The notes below the pieces were generated by a model. It saw only the letters and a program-made list of their open reading frames with translations. It was not told the DNA's origin and did not search any database. 21,652 bases of DNA from Candidatus Jidaibacter sp. (GTDB lineage: Bacteria > Pseudomonadota > Alphaproteobacteria > Rickettsiales > Midichloriaceae): assembly GCA_021298045.1 (NCBI GenBank), contig JAJTHY010000012.1, positions 1 to 21,652 on the forward strand. Reading direction: 5' to 3'. Position numbers and translations under genes: made by a program. This document shows positions 14,947 through 21,497 of this stretch, piece by piece; the first letter of the stretch is position 1, and each line of letters starts with the position of its first letter.

Positions 14947-14996
14947 TGCGTTATAACGTACAGTGTTATATTATAGATATTGTGCGCTATAACGCA
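14947..14996. promoter_or_regulatory. Two palindromic operators for the XRE-cupin regulator
   Basis: TGCGTTATAACGTA (14947-14960) and TGCGCTATAACGCA (14983-14996) both fit the palindrome TGCGTTATAACGCA with one or two deviations. Their centres are 36 bp apart, between three and four helical turns. Both lie in the 109-bp gap between the divergent starts. The second covers TATAAC (14988-14993), a possible -10 for the rightward operon, so binding would block it. Confidence 0.7.
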
Positions 14997-15032
14997 TAAA
15001 ATGTAAAGTAGTAAAATTCTATAAATGAGGTA

Positions 15033-15542
15033 ATGATGGTTCCAAAACTCCCTAAAAGCGCCGTTTCCGTTCAAGAAGCTCTTGATAATCTCAAATTAGA
15101 GTGCAAAGTTCTAGAGCTGCCAAATAGCACTAGGACTGCTCTAGATGCAGCATCAGCTATTGGTTGCACTATTACCCAAATTGTAAAGTCTCTGATTTTT
15201 AGAACTAAAAAGATTGGCAGGCCTGTTCTTATTTTAGCATCTGGCCCTAACCAGGTAGATATTAAAACAATAGAAGACTGCATTGGCGAAAGCATAACCA
15301 AAGCAGATGCAGATTTTGTCAGAGAGGTCACAGGATTTGCAATTGGAGGCATTCCTCCGATTGGCCATAAGAATGCCATAGATTTGATTTATATAGACAG
15401 AGATCTATTAGACCTTGATGAAATATGGGCTGCAGCTGGAACACCTAATGCTGTGTTTTGTATCAAAAGCCAAGATTTACTCAAGGCGACAAGTGCAAAT
15501 ATAGTTTCATTATCAAAATCAAAAAGGGAACCAGAATCATGA
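15033..15542 (+). CDS. YbaK/EbsC-type aminoacyl-tRNA deacylase
   Basis: 169 aa, one YbaK/ProX domain. The conserved Lys is in TQIVKSLIF (about 52), preceded by the STRTALDAASAIGCT segment, and the glycine-rich loop TGFAIGGIPPIGH matches the GGxxPxG loop. These proteins hydrolyse mischarged tRNA in trans (Cys- or Ala-tRNAPro and others, depending on subfamily). Two ATGs are adjacent; TGAGG (15026-15030) is better spaced for the second at 15036. It leads a three-gene operon and overlaps the AlaX gene by ATGA. Specificity is not readable from the sequence. Confidence 0.92.
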   Translation: MMVPKLPKSAVSVQEALDNLKLECKVLELPNSTRTALDAASAIGCTITQIVKSLIFRTKKIGRPVLILASGPNQVDIKTIEDCIGESITKADADFVREVTGFAIGGIPPIGHKNAIDLIYIDRDLLDLDEIWAAAGTPNAVFCIKSQDLLKATSANIVSLSKSKREPES

Positions 15543-16186
15543 CAATCAAAGTTTTCTGGGACAATCCTTATCTGACTGAGCTTACTACCACCGTCAAAAC
15601 AGTTGATGGCAATCGCATCACTGTATCAGAGACTATATTTTATGCTTTTTCAGGTGGGCAAGAAAGTGACGCAGGAACGATTGGTGGGTATGAAGTTTTA
15701 AAGGCTGAAAAGGACGGGGCAGAAATTTACTATACTCTTCCTGATAATCATGCCATCAAAACAAACGATATCGTAACGATTACCATTAATTGGAATAGAC
15801 GCTATCGTTTGATGAGGTTACATTTTGCTGCAGAAATCGTCTTAGAGCTCATTTATCATAAATTTCCAGAAATTCCAAAAATAGGTGCTCATATTGGCGA
15901 ACATAAAGCCCGCATTGACTTTAGAGCGGATAAAAACATTTCACCTTTCTTAAGTGATCTACAAAACGCTGCACAGGCTATTGTTGATGAAAATCAGCCT
16001 ATTATAAGCGCCTTTAGTGATGAGATAAATCAGCGAAGATATTGGAAAATAGAGGATTTTTCAGCTGTGCCCTGCGGTGGAACCCATATTAGAAATACAA
16101 GCGAAATTGGGGTCATTAGACTCAAAAGGGTCAACCCCGGAAAAGGGTTAGAACGTATTGAAATTTTTGTAACAGATAAAACTTAA
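15539..16186 (+). CDS. AlaX-type alanyl-tRNA editing protein
   Basis: 215 aa. It corresponds to the second half of the AlaRS editing region: FSGGQESDAG (38-47) is the signature of the front subdomain, and the zinc site is seen as H95-x3-E99 in RLHFAAEIV and C179-GGT-H183. Most family members have HxxxH at the first position; here the second His is Glu. AlaX proteins free-stand to clear Ser or Gly from tRNA-Ala. A reading from 15458 would run 85 bp into the previous gene; the ATG at 15539 gives an ATGA overlap and has AGGGAA upstream. Its pairing with a YbaK protein and a PTH2-like protein points to tRNA surveillance. Confidence 0.92.
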   Translation: MTIKVFWDNPYLTELTTTVKTVDGNRITVSETIFYAFSGGQESDAGTIGGYEVLKAEKDGAEIYYTLPDNHAIKTNDIVTITINWNRRYRLMRLHFAAEIVLELIYHKFPEIPKIGAHIGEHKARIDFRADKNISPFLSDLQNAAQAIVDENQPIISAFSDEINQRRYWKIEDFSAVPCGGTHIRNTSEIGVIRLKRVNPGKGLERIEIFVTDKT

Positions 16187-16204
16187 CTTGATAAAGAGGG
16201 AAAA

Positions 16205-16615
16205 ATGACATTTGAAAATAAATTGGTCATCATTGTAAATAAAGATATTGATGCAGGTGTTGCTATGAATGCCGTTGCCCACGCATCTTTTGCTGTGGGA
16301 GCCTTACTTGGACCAGACAAGGCTTTTTTGCAATCCAATATTGACGCAAGCGGCAATGACTGGAAAGTATCCGGCATGCCTTATATTGTCTTACGGGGTA
16401 AATCGAATGAGATTAAAAAAGCTGTTTTAAGCGCAAAAGAACAACACATTATGCAGCTTGCTTTTGTTGATAGTATGACAGGCGGTACGTATTTAGAGCA
16501 GATCGATAACATTGCTAAAAAGAGTCAGGATGAGCATGTTTATTATGCTGCTGTAATTTTTGGTAAGTGGGATATTGTATCACAAATTACCAAGAAATTT
16601 TCTCTTTATAAATAG
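16205..16615 (+). CDS. DUF2000 family protein (peptidyl-tRNA hydrolase 2-like fold)
   Basis: 136 aa. It begins KLVIIVNKDIDAGVAMNAVAHA, the DUF2000 hallmark that parallels the start of archaeal/eukaryotic-type Pth2, and continues with GNDWKVSGMPYIVLRG. Structures of the family show a Pth2-like fold, but activity on peptidyl-tRNA has not, to my knowledge, been established. GAGGG is spaced correctly before the ATG. It is the third gene of the XRE-cupin-linked operon, 18 bp after AlaX. Together with two deacylases a role in releasing abnormal acyl groups from tRNA is a reasonable inference. Its stop lies 10 bp before the remnant of the recombinase companion. Confidence 0.85.
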   Translation: MTFENKLVIIVNKDIDAGVAMNAVAHASFAVGALLGPDKAFLQSNIDASGNDWKVSGMPYIVLRGKSNEIKKAVLSAKEQHIMQLAFVDSMTGGTYLEQIDNIAKKSQDEHVYYAAVIFGKWDIVSQITKKFSLYK

Positions 16616-16625
16616 AAGGTCTATT

Positions 16626-16736
16626 TTATACCACCTCACAGCCAAATAATTCGCCCTGTTCATACCATAGTCCTGGGATATTTTGCATAAGATCGGCAAG
16701 TTTCATATGACGAGGGTGGTGGCCTAAAATGATCAT
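16626..16736 (-). pseudogene. Remnant of a second recombinase companion gene (C-terminal end)
   Basis: Bases 16633-16729 match 19145-19241 without gaps at 89 of 97 positions (about 92%). On the minus strand the fragment keeps the frame of the companion's C-terminus (GHHPRHMKLADLMQNIP then LFGCEV) and ends in its own TAA, and by chance has an ATG at 16736. The rest of the gene and its recombinase are gone. The surviving frame suggests recent loss. The following 16737-16874 is AT-rich and shows nothing else I recognise. Confidence 0.85.
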
Positions 16737-16873
16737 ATCGTAAAAATTACCTTATTGTGCATGTTAATAAATCGCAGCATCAATTAAAAAAAAGATAGAT
16801 AATATAGTATACGCACAAAGTGTTTGCTTGTCCAGTGCATAGCTTGTAGACTAAAATTGAGAGGGTAAGAGTC

Positions 16874-16922
16874 TTGTTTTTAGAGTATTAACTTTATATT
16901 AAGATCGATATTATAGAATATC
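16874..16922 (+). promoter_or_regulatory. Candidate promoter and palindromic operator of the sulfur operon
   Basis: TTGTTT (16874-16879), a 17-bp spacer and TATTAA (16897-16902) precede a perfect inverted repeat GATATT-ATAG-AATATC (16907-16922), which would overlie the transcription start. Related sulfide-detoxification operons are repressed by ArsR-type BigR/SqrR at AT-rich palindromes. No such regulator gene is present in the window, so the binding protein would be encoded elsewhere. Confidence 0.4.
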
Positions 16923-16974
16923 ATTGATTTATTCTGCTTAAGTAACGGGAATTTAATTTAATATTTGGGTGTTC

Positions 16975-17484
16975 ATGAAAACTATCACAGCTTCAGAATT
17001 AAAAAAGAGATTGGACAAAGATGAGGTTCTCCTTATCGATGTGAGGGAGCCAGCCGAGCATAGGAGTGAGTGCATTGATGGCGCTTGTCTCATACCACTT
17101 AGTGAAATCAGTATTGATAAATTACCATCCGCCAAAAGACCTATTGTTATTCATTGTAGATCAGGCAAAAGAAGTGCTGATGCTTGCGCGAAACTCTTGG
17201 CAATTAACCCATCTTTAGATGTTGTTTCCCTTGAAGGCGGTATTGTTGCTTGGAGCCAGGCTGGTTTTAATGTTAAAAAATCAGGTTCCACTATTTTACC
17301 TCTCGATCGTCAAACGCAAATTGCTGCGGGATTTATAGCATTTTCTGGGACAATTCTTGGGGCATTGATTAATCCTACCTTCTATATACTACCTGGCTTT
17401 ATAGGCGCAGGACTAATGTTTGCTGGGTTAACAGGTTGGTGCGGCATGGCCAAGTTACTGGCGAAAATGCCCTGGAATAGGTAA
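16975..17484 (+). CDS. Rhodanese-DUF2892 membrane protein (YgaP-like)
   Basis: 169 aa. The rhodanese domain spans about residues 3-100 with the active-site loop HCRSGKRS, catalytic Cys 61. It is followed by a DUF2892 unit (about 105-165) starting PLDRQTQIAAG and made of two membrane helices, the architecture of E. coli YgaP. It probably carries persulfide sulfur at the inner face of the membrane. The ATG at 16975 is preferred to a GTG six bases upstream; neither has a strong ribosome-binding site. It heads a three-gene operon, 2 bp before the permease. Confidence 0.93.
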   Translation: MKTITASELKKRLDKDEVLLIDVREPAEHRSECIDGACLIPLSEISIDKLPSAKRPIVIHCRSGKRSADACAKLLAINPSLDVVSLEGGIVAWSQAGFNVKKSGSTILPLDRQTQIAAGFIAFSGTILGALINPTFYILPGFIGAGLMFAGLTGWCGMAKLLAKMPWNR

Positions 17485-17486
17485 AT

Positions 17487-18257
17487 ATGGAGTTGCTCGG
17501 TTACATCGCCTTAGCTGTTATGGGCATTACTTTAGGCCTTGTGGGTGCGGGCGGGTCTATTTTAACGATCCCTATTTTGGTTTATTTACTTAACGCTCCC
17601 ATCATTCTTGCCACAAGCTATTCTCTGGTTGTGGTGGGATCTACAGCGTTTATGGGGCTACTACGTTATCGTCATCATATTCTTTTTAAAAAAGCTATAC
17701 TGTTCTTGACCCCTTCTGTTTTAGGGGTATTTACAGCACGCCACTTCATGATTCCCGCTTTACCGCATACTATCGGGTCTCTTTCCATTGATAAAGCTCT
17801 TGTCATTTTGCTCCTTATTTTCATGAGTGCTGCTGGTTACTTCATGATAAAAAATTCTCCCATTGATGTGCAAAATCATCTACCTAAAAATCAAAATATC
17901 AACGTTATTCTGATCGGTTTAGCTTTGGGGGTCATCATGGGAATTCTTGGTGCAGGAGGAGGTTTTTTGATTATCCCCACACTTGTGCTTCTTATGGGCT
18001 TTACTATGCAAGAAGCTGTTCCCACCTCACTTTTTATTATTACAGTTAACTCATTGATAGGTTTTGCTGCTGATCAACATCATTTTATAGCAAGCGATTG
18101 GGGAAATTTAGCAAAATATTTAGCACCAGCCTTCTCTGGAATGCTGATGGGACTCTATATTGCAAAATTTGTAAACGTAAAAGCCTTAAAAAAAGCGTTT
18201 GGATATTTTATATGGATCGTTGGAATAGCAATTCTTACAAAGGAATTTATTTTATAA
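17487..18257 (+). CDS. TauE/SafE family permease (probable sulfite or sulfur-oxyanion exporter)
   Basis: 256 aa with seven to eight predicted transmembrane helices in two halves, each starting with the family glycine motif: GLVGAGGSILTIPIL near residue 12 and MGILGAGGGFLIIPTL near 151. Members export sulfite, sulfoacetate and related anions. Between a rhodanese and a persulfide dioxygenase-like enzyme, sulfite export is the natural role, since sulfite is the product of persulfide oxidation. The start lies 2 bp after the previous stop. Confidence 0.9.
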   Translation: MELLGYIALAVMGITLGLVGAGGSILTIPILVYLLNAPIILATSYSLVVVGSTAFMGLLRYRHHILFKKAILFLTPSVLGVFTARHFMIPALPHTIGSLSIDKALVILLLIFMSAAGYFMIKNSPIDVQNHLPKNQNINVILIGLALGVIMGILGAGGGFLIIPTLVLLMGFTMQEAVPTSLFIITVNSLIGFAADQHHFIASDWGNLAKYLAPAFSGMLMGLYIAKFVNVKALKKAFGYFIWIVGIAILTKEFIL

Positions 18258-18272
18258 AAAAGGGAGGCATTT

Positions 18273-19133
18273 ATGACCATTAACATCAAAACTTTTTTCG
18301 ATCCTGATACAGGAACGTTTACACATGTTGTGAGCGATCCAAGCACACGAAAGTGCGCTATTATCGATTCTGTGCTTGATTATGATCAATATTCCGGCAG
18401 AACAAAAACTAAATCTGCGGACCAAGTTATTTCTTATATCAATGAAGAAAAACTATCTGTTGAATGGATTTTAGACACCCACATTCATGCAGATCACATA
18501 ACAGCCTCCCACTATTTAAAAGAAAAACTGGGAGGAAAAATCGGGATTGGGGCAAAAATCAAGGATATCCTTGCGCTGTGGGTTCCCATTTTTAACACAA
18601 ATAAAGATACGCCTCTTGACGCCTCTCAATTTGATCATCTCTTTGAAGATGGTGAGGTTTTTAAACTTGGAAATATGGATGTAAAAGTTCTTCATACCCC
18701 AGGTCATACACCGGCATGCTCCAGTTACCTTATTGAAGATGCAATTTTTGTAGGTGATACTATTTTTATGCCCGATATTGGAACGGCGCGCACTGATTTT
18801 CCCGGCGGCAGTGCGGCAGCTCTCTATGATTCTGTGAAAAAAATACTTAGCCTCCCCGATGAAACGCGCATCTTCATGTGCCATGATTACCCACCACAAG
18901 GACGAGATGTGGCATGGCTTGCAACCGTTAAGGAGCAAAAGGAAAAAAATGTCTTACTTCATGACGGCATATCAAAAGAAGAGTACGTTGCTGTGCGCAA
19001 TAAACGCGATGAAGGGAAAGCTGTACCCAAATTACTACTTCCTTCTATACAAGCAAATTTAAGGGCCGGTACTTTTGGTGAGCCAGAAGATAACAACGTG
19101 AGGTATATCAAAATACCGGTGGATAAAATATAG
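18273..19133 (+). CDS. Persulfide dioxygenase-like metallo-beta-lactamase (ETHE1/Blh type)
   Basis: 286 aa. Metal ligands of the MBL fold are present: HIHADH (70-75), HTPGH (141-145), GDTIF with Asp 162 and CHDY with His 204. The segments DPDTGTFTHVV, GDTIFMPDIGTARTDFPGG and HDYPPQG are those of the ETHE1/Blh group, which oxidises glutathione persulfide to sulfite using one mononuclear iron. In Blh of bigR operons a DUF442 domain may be fused at the end; it is absent here. GGGAGG precedes the ATG. The gene ends 4 bp from the convergent recombinase companion gene. The extended C-terminal 80 residues (after about 205) are typical of this bacterial subgroup. Confidence 0.92.
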   Translation: MTINIKTFFDPDTGTFTHVVSDPSTRKCAIIDSVLDYDQYSGRTKTKSADQVISYINEEKLSVEWILDTHIHADHITASHYLKEKLGGKIGIGAKIKDILALWVPIFNTNKDTPLDASQFDHLFEDGEVFKLGNMDVKVLHTPGHTPACSSYLIEDAIFVGDTIFMPDIGTARTDFPGGSAAALYDSVKKILSLPDETRIFMCHDYPPQGRDVAWLATVKEQKEKNVLLHDGISKEEYVAVRNKRDEGKAVPKLLLPSIQANLRAGTFGEPEDNNVRYIKIPVDKI

Positions 19134-19137
19134 GGCG

Positions 19138-19530
19138 CTAAAAGACCTCACAGCCAAATAATTCGCCCTGTTCATGCCAGAGGCTTGGGATATTTTGCAT
19201 AAGATCGGCGAGTTTCATATGGCGGGGTTGGTGGCCTAAAAGAATAGCCTCTTTAAGTTTTGGAGCAAGGAAATTGAGCCTGAGGATCAGCTGCACATAT
19301 TTGGCTGTGACTTTATTGGCGTCACATAAATCTTGCATGGTTTGATATTTGCCGGATTTAAGCTGGCGTTGCCATAGATGGGCACGAACCAAAGCTTTTA
19401 CTAATGTGGTATCTATAGATGCATTCTGACTAGCCAATGGCGCCTTGCCTTCCGGCACCAAAACCATCCTTCTACCGCCTCGTTTTTTAAGGCGCATGGG
19501 CATAAATACGGATAATTCCCCCTTGCTCAT
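19138..19530 (-). CDS. Serine recombinase companion protein (separate C-terminal unit)
   Basis: 130 aa. The second half (LILRLNFLAPKLKEAILLG, then QPRHMKLADLMQNIP and LWHEQGELFG) is the tail found at the C-terminus of many alphaproteobacterial DUF2924-linked recombinases, where it is normally fused to the recombinase or encoded right behind it. Here it is a separate gene. The ATG at 19530 is chosen over 19536 because it overlaps the recombinase TGA as ATGA and has GGAGG seven bases upstream. The N-terminal half is basic, with a KKRGGRR run, compatible with DNA binding. A dead copy of its last 36 codons lies at 16626-16736. Confidence 0.8.
   Translation of the reverse strand: MSKGELSVFMPMRLKKRGGRRMVLVPEGKAPLASQNASIDTTLVKALVRAHLWQRQLKSGKYQTMQDLCDANKVTAKYVQLILRLNFLAPKLKEAILLGHQPRHMKLADLMQNIPSLWHEQGELFGCEVF
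19145..19241. repeat. 97-bp direct repeat flanking the sulfur module (right copy)
   Basis: This stretch lies within the companion gene and is repeated at 16633-16729, in the same orientation 2512 bp away, with eight mismatches and no gap. Together the copies bracket the rhodanese-TauE-persulfide dioxygenase operon, which could be lost or gained by homologous recombination between them. Confidence 0.9.
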
Positions 19531-20840
19531 AGACATGCCTCCATACCGGCATGGAGCAATAAACTCTGCAGTCCATCTGTATGAATGCGCACATCAATGC
19601 CGTCTTCTCGCACAAGCACTGCTTTGATCAGCAAGCAAATGATTCGGTATTGCTCAACCGGAAAAAGCGAATCCCAAATCACATCAATTTGCTGCAGCAT
19701 GGCAAAGGCTTCATCCGTAGAGATTTGCCCCTCCAAAGATTTCAGGGTTTTAGCGGTAATTTCAGGACATTTGAGAAGTTCACGTACTTGTTGTACCACG
19801 AAGCGCTCAACTTCATTGGATGCAATGGTTTTGTGATGAGAGGTGCAGCTTTTGCCGCGTAAATGATTGCTGCAAGCATAATATCGATAGCGTTTGTCTT
19901 TCTTTTTGGTGTAGGTTGGCGTCATGGATACATCGCAGACCTGGCAACGAATGAGGTTTTTTAGTAGCGCCTGATCTTTAGCCGAAGATTCTCTGCCTCT
20001 GATATGCGGGCATTTTTCAAAAACACGCTGCACTTCGTCAAAAAATTCAGGCTCTAAGATACCTTCATGCTCACCTTCATAAACAGCATCTTTATGGGAA
20101 ACAAACCCTTTATAAACAGGGTTAATCAATGTTCTGCGAAGGTTGGCTTTTGTAAATAACTGCCCGCCATATTCCTTGCCAGTTTTGCTGACGATAAGCT
20201 TGGTACGATAGCCTTGCTGATTGAGTTCCCGCGCAAGATTAGTGGTTGAGCGCAAAATCAAAAAACGGCTAAAGATATGCCGAATCAGTTTTGCTTCTTC
20301 TTGGTTGATAACTAGCTTGCGGTCACAAATGTCATAACCAAGCGGTGGGTTGCCACCCATCCACATGCCTTTTTTCTTGGAGGCGGCAAATTTATCACGG
20401 ATACGTTCACCGGTAAGTTCACGCTCATATTGGGCAAAACTCAAAAGCACATTAAGCATCAACCTGCCCATGGAGCTTGATGTATTGAATGATTGGGTCA
20501 CGGCAACAAACGTCACTTGATGCTTATCAAACAGTTCAACAATCTTGGAAAAATCAATCAGGGAGCGCGATAAACGATCAATTTTATAAACCACTACGCA
20601 GTCAACCAAACCATTCTCAATATCTTGAAACAACTCTTGTAAAGCCGGACGGTTCAGGGTACCACCGGAATAACCACCATCATCATAAGACTTAGCTAAA
20701 GCGACCCATCCTTCATGTTGTTGGCTGGCGATATAGCTTTCAGCGGCAAGTCGTTGCGCATCAAGGCTGTTAAAGGCCTGCTCTAATCCTTCCTCATGGG
20801 ATTTTCGGGTATAAATGGCGCAGCGTATCTTTTTATTCAT
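19527..20840 (-). CDS. Serine site-specific recombinase
   Basis: 437 aa. The N-terminal resolvase domain (about 5-155) has the nucleophile in AIYTRKS and the family segments SLDAQRLAAESY, DDGGYSGG, LNRPALQEL, VYKIDRLSRSL and SFAQYERELTGERIRDK. A Recombinase domain follows (about 170-275, with GGNPPLGYD and LINPVYKGFV), then a zinc ribbon (CQVC at about 303 and CSNHLRGKSC near 330). It lacks the long coiled-coil and C-terminal part of phage-type large integrases; the missing tail is probably the next gene. All catalytic residues look intact, so it may be active. The start codon shares one base with the DUF2924 stop (TGATG), with AGGAGG just upstream. Confidence 0.95.
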   Translation of the reverse strand: MNKKIRCAIYTRKSHEEGLEQAFNSLDAQRLAAESYIASQQHEGWVALAKSYDDGGYSGGTLNRPALQELFQDIENGLVDCVVVYKIDRLSRSLIDFSKIVELFDKHQVTFVAVTQSFNTSSSMGRLMLNVLLSFAQYERELTGERIRDKFAASKKKGMWMGGNPPLGYDICDRKLVINQEEAKLIRHIFSRFLILRSTTNLARELNQQGYRTKLIVSKTGKEYGGQLFTKANLRRTLINPVYKGFVSHKDAVYEGEHEGILEPEFFDEVQRVFEKCPHIRGRESSAKDQALLKNLIRCQVCDVSMTPTYTKKKDKRYRYYACSNHLRGKSCTSHHKTIASNEVERFVVQQVRELLKCPEITAKTLKSLEGQISTDEAFAMLQQIDVIWDSLFPVEQYRIICLLIKAVLVREDGIDVRIHTDGLQSLLLHAGMEACL

Positions 20841-21313
20841 CAGGCCTCCTTATTACTGCGCAGGCCAAAGAACGCCGGTCCATTCCATCTGGTGCCAGTG
20901 ATTTTGCGGGCAATGGCGGACAAGGATTTATAGCTTTGCCCTTGGTATATGAAGCCGTTTTCTGATACCAGAACCTCATGCAAGTTGCCCTGAAACTCAC
21001 GAATGAGCTTGGTACCGGCTAATGGCTTAGCGGCCATATAGTGATTGGTGAATTTTTTACCTTTCTCCATTTGATCGGCTAGATTATCCAGCTGCTTTGC
21101 TGACTTTTCAGCCATAGGGCCGTAAGCGAGCTCTTGCAGACGATAGGCCAGCCTTGGGATGAGATAGGTTTTGGAATGCGGCGGTGCATCCGTATCAAAA
21201 ATACTTCGCCACAATTCTTTAAGTTCTGCGGTGCTTTTACTTTGTAAAGCCAGAACTTGCTTAATAACAGATTCTTTGGCTTGCGCCGTACTTCGTATCA
21301 TGATCTTGACCAT
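20840..21313 (-). CDS. DUF2924 domain protein
   Basis: 157 aa. The C-terminal half carries the family pattern GTKLIREFQGNLHEVLV, then GFIYQGQSYKSLSAIARKITG and RWNGPAFFGL. The N-terminal part includes LKELWRSIFDTDAPPHSKTYLIPRLAYRLQELAYG by segments, also typical. DUF2924 genes nearly always sit directly before this type of serine recombinase in alphaproteobacterial elements; a role in controlling recombination or recognising DNA is presumed, not proven. Coupled to the recombinase by a one-base overlap. The ATG at 21313 and one at 21301 are both possible. Confidence 0.92.
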   Translation of the reverse strand: MVKIMIRSTAQAKESVIKQVLALQSKSTAELKELWRSIFDTDAPPHSKTYLIPRLAYRLQELAYGPMAEKSAKQLDNLADQMEKGKKFTNHYMAAKPLAGTKLIREFQGNLHEVLVSENGFIYQGQSYKSLSAIARKITGTRWNGPAFFGLRSNKEA

Positions 21314-21497
21314 AATTAGTTTTCTCTAACAAACTTGCTCTAGAAGCGCTTCCTTTTGAAGAGAAGTCAAGAGAAAGTTTCTCTGAAAGCCTTGATTTAC
21401 CTAGGTTTTTACTAGAGTGTACACGTATAATTGCTGTAGCGATAATATGTGCAACTTCTTTCAGGCGATCATAGTGTTGAGCTGTTGTTAGTGGCAT
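21261..21497 (-). CDS. Small ORF at the head of the recombinase cassette
   Basis: 78 aa from the ATG at 21497, which has GAGG six bases upstream; the frame also has an ATG four codons earlier. The helical first part (YDRLKEVAHIIATAIIRVH) and a later LDFSSKGSA resemble the short proteins often encoded before DUF2924 in such cassettes, but this is a recollection of a pattern, not a database match. It overlaps the DUF2924 start by 53 bp, which is unusual and lowers confidence; its last residues may be noise after a true earlier end. The right flanking repeat (21390-21409) lies inside it and codes for part of SKNLGKSR. Confidence 0.55.
   Translation of the reverse strand: MPLTTAQHYDRLKEVAHIIATAIIRVHSSKNLGKSRLSEKLSLDFSSKGSASRASLLEKTNYGQDHDTKYGASQRICY
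21390..21409 (+). repeat. Right copy of island-flanking direct repeat
   Basis: CCTTGATTTACCTAGGTTTT, one mismatch from the left copy at 9865-9884. It lies within the small ORF, about 80 bp upstream of the DUF2924 start, a position where recombinase attachment sites are often found. Confidence 0.5.

Larger units (their letters stand above)
9865..21409. mobile_element. Accessory island with serine recombinase cassette
   Basis: Between the tRNA-Ser side repeats and the right-hand repeat copy lie accessory genes (detoxification, resistance-like, tRNA editing, sulfur) and a serine recombinase operon. The order is not that of a core locus, and a remnant of the recombinase companion lies inside. 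The limits given are the two direct repeats and are inferred. The right repeat lies within the small ORF of the cassette, so the true end could be further right, beyond the window. No conjugation, phage structural or replication genes are present, so this would be a non-self-transmissible integrative element or a remnant of several. Confidence 0.5.

Noticed and set aside
15458..15538. N-terminal extension of the AlaX gene
   Set aside because: It would overlap the YbaK gene by 85 bp; the ATG at 15539 has an ATGA overlap and a ribosome-binding site and starts where the family does.
18516..18938. Minus-strand open frame of about 140 codons within the persulfide dioxygenase gene
   Set aside because: Antisense to a gene with complete metal-binding motifs and without any recognisable domain.
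19581..19862. Plus-strand open frames across the recombinase gene
   Set aside because: They are shadows of the recombinase coding sequence, low in protein-like features and without ribosome-binding sites.
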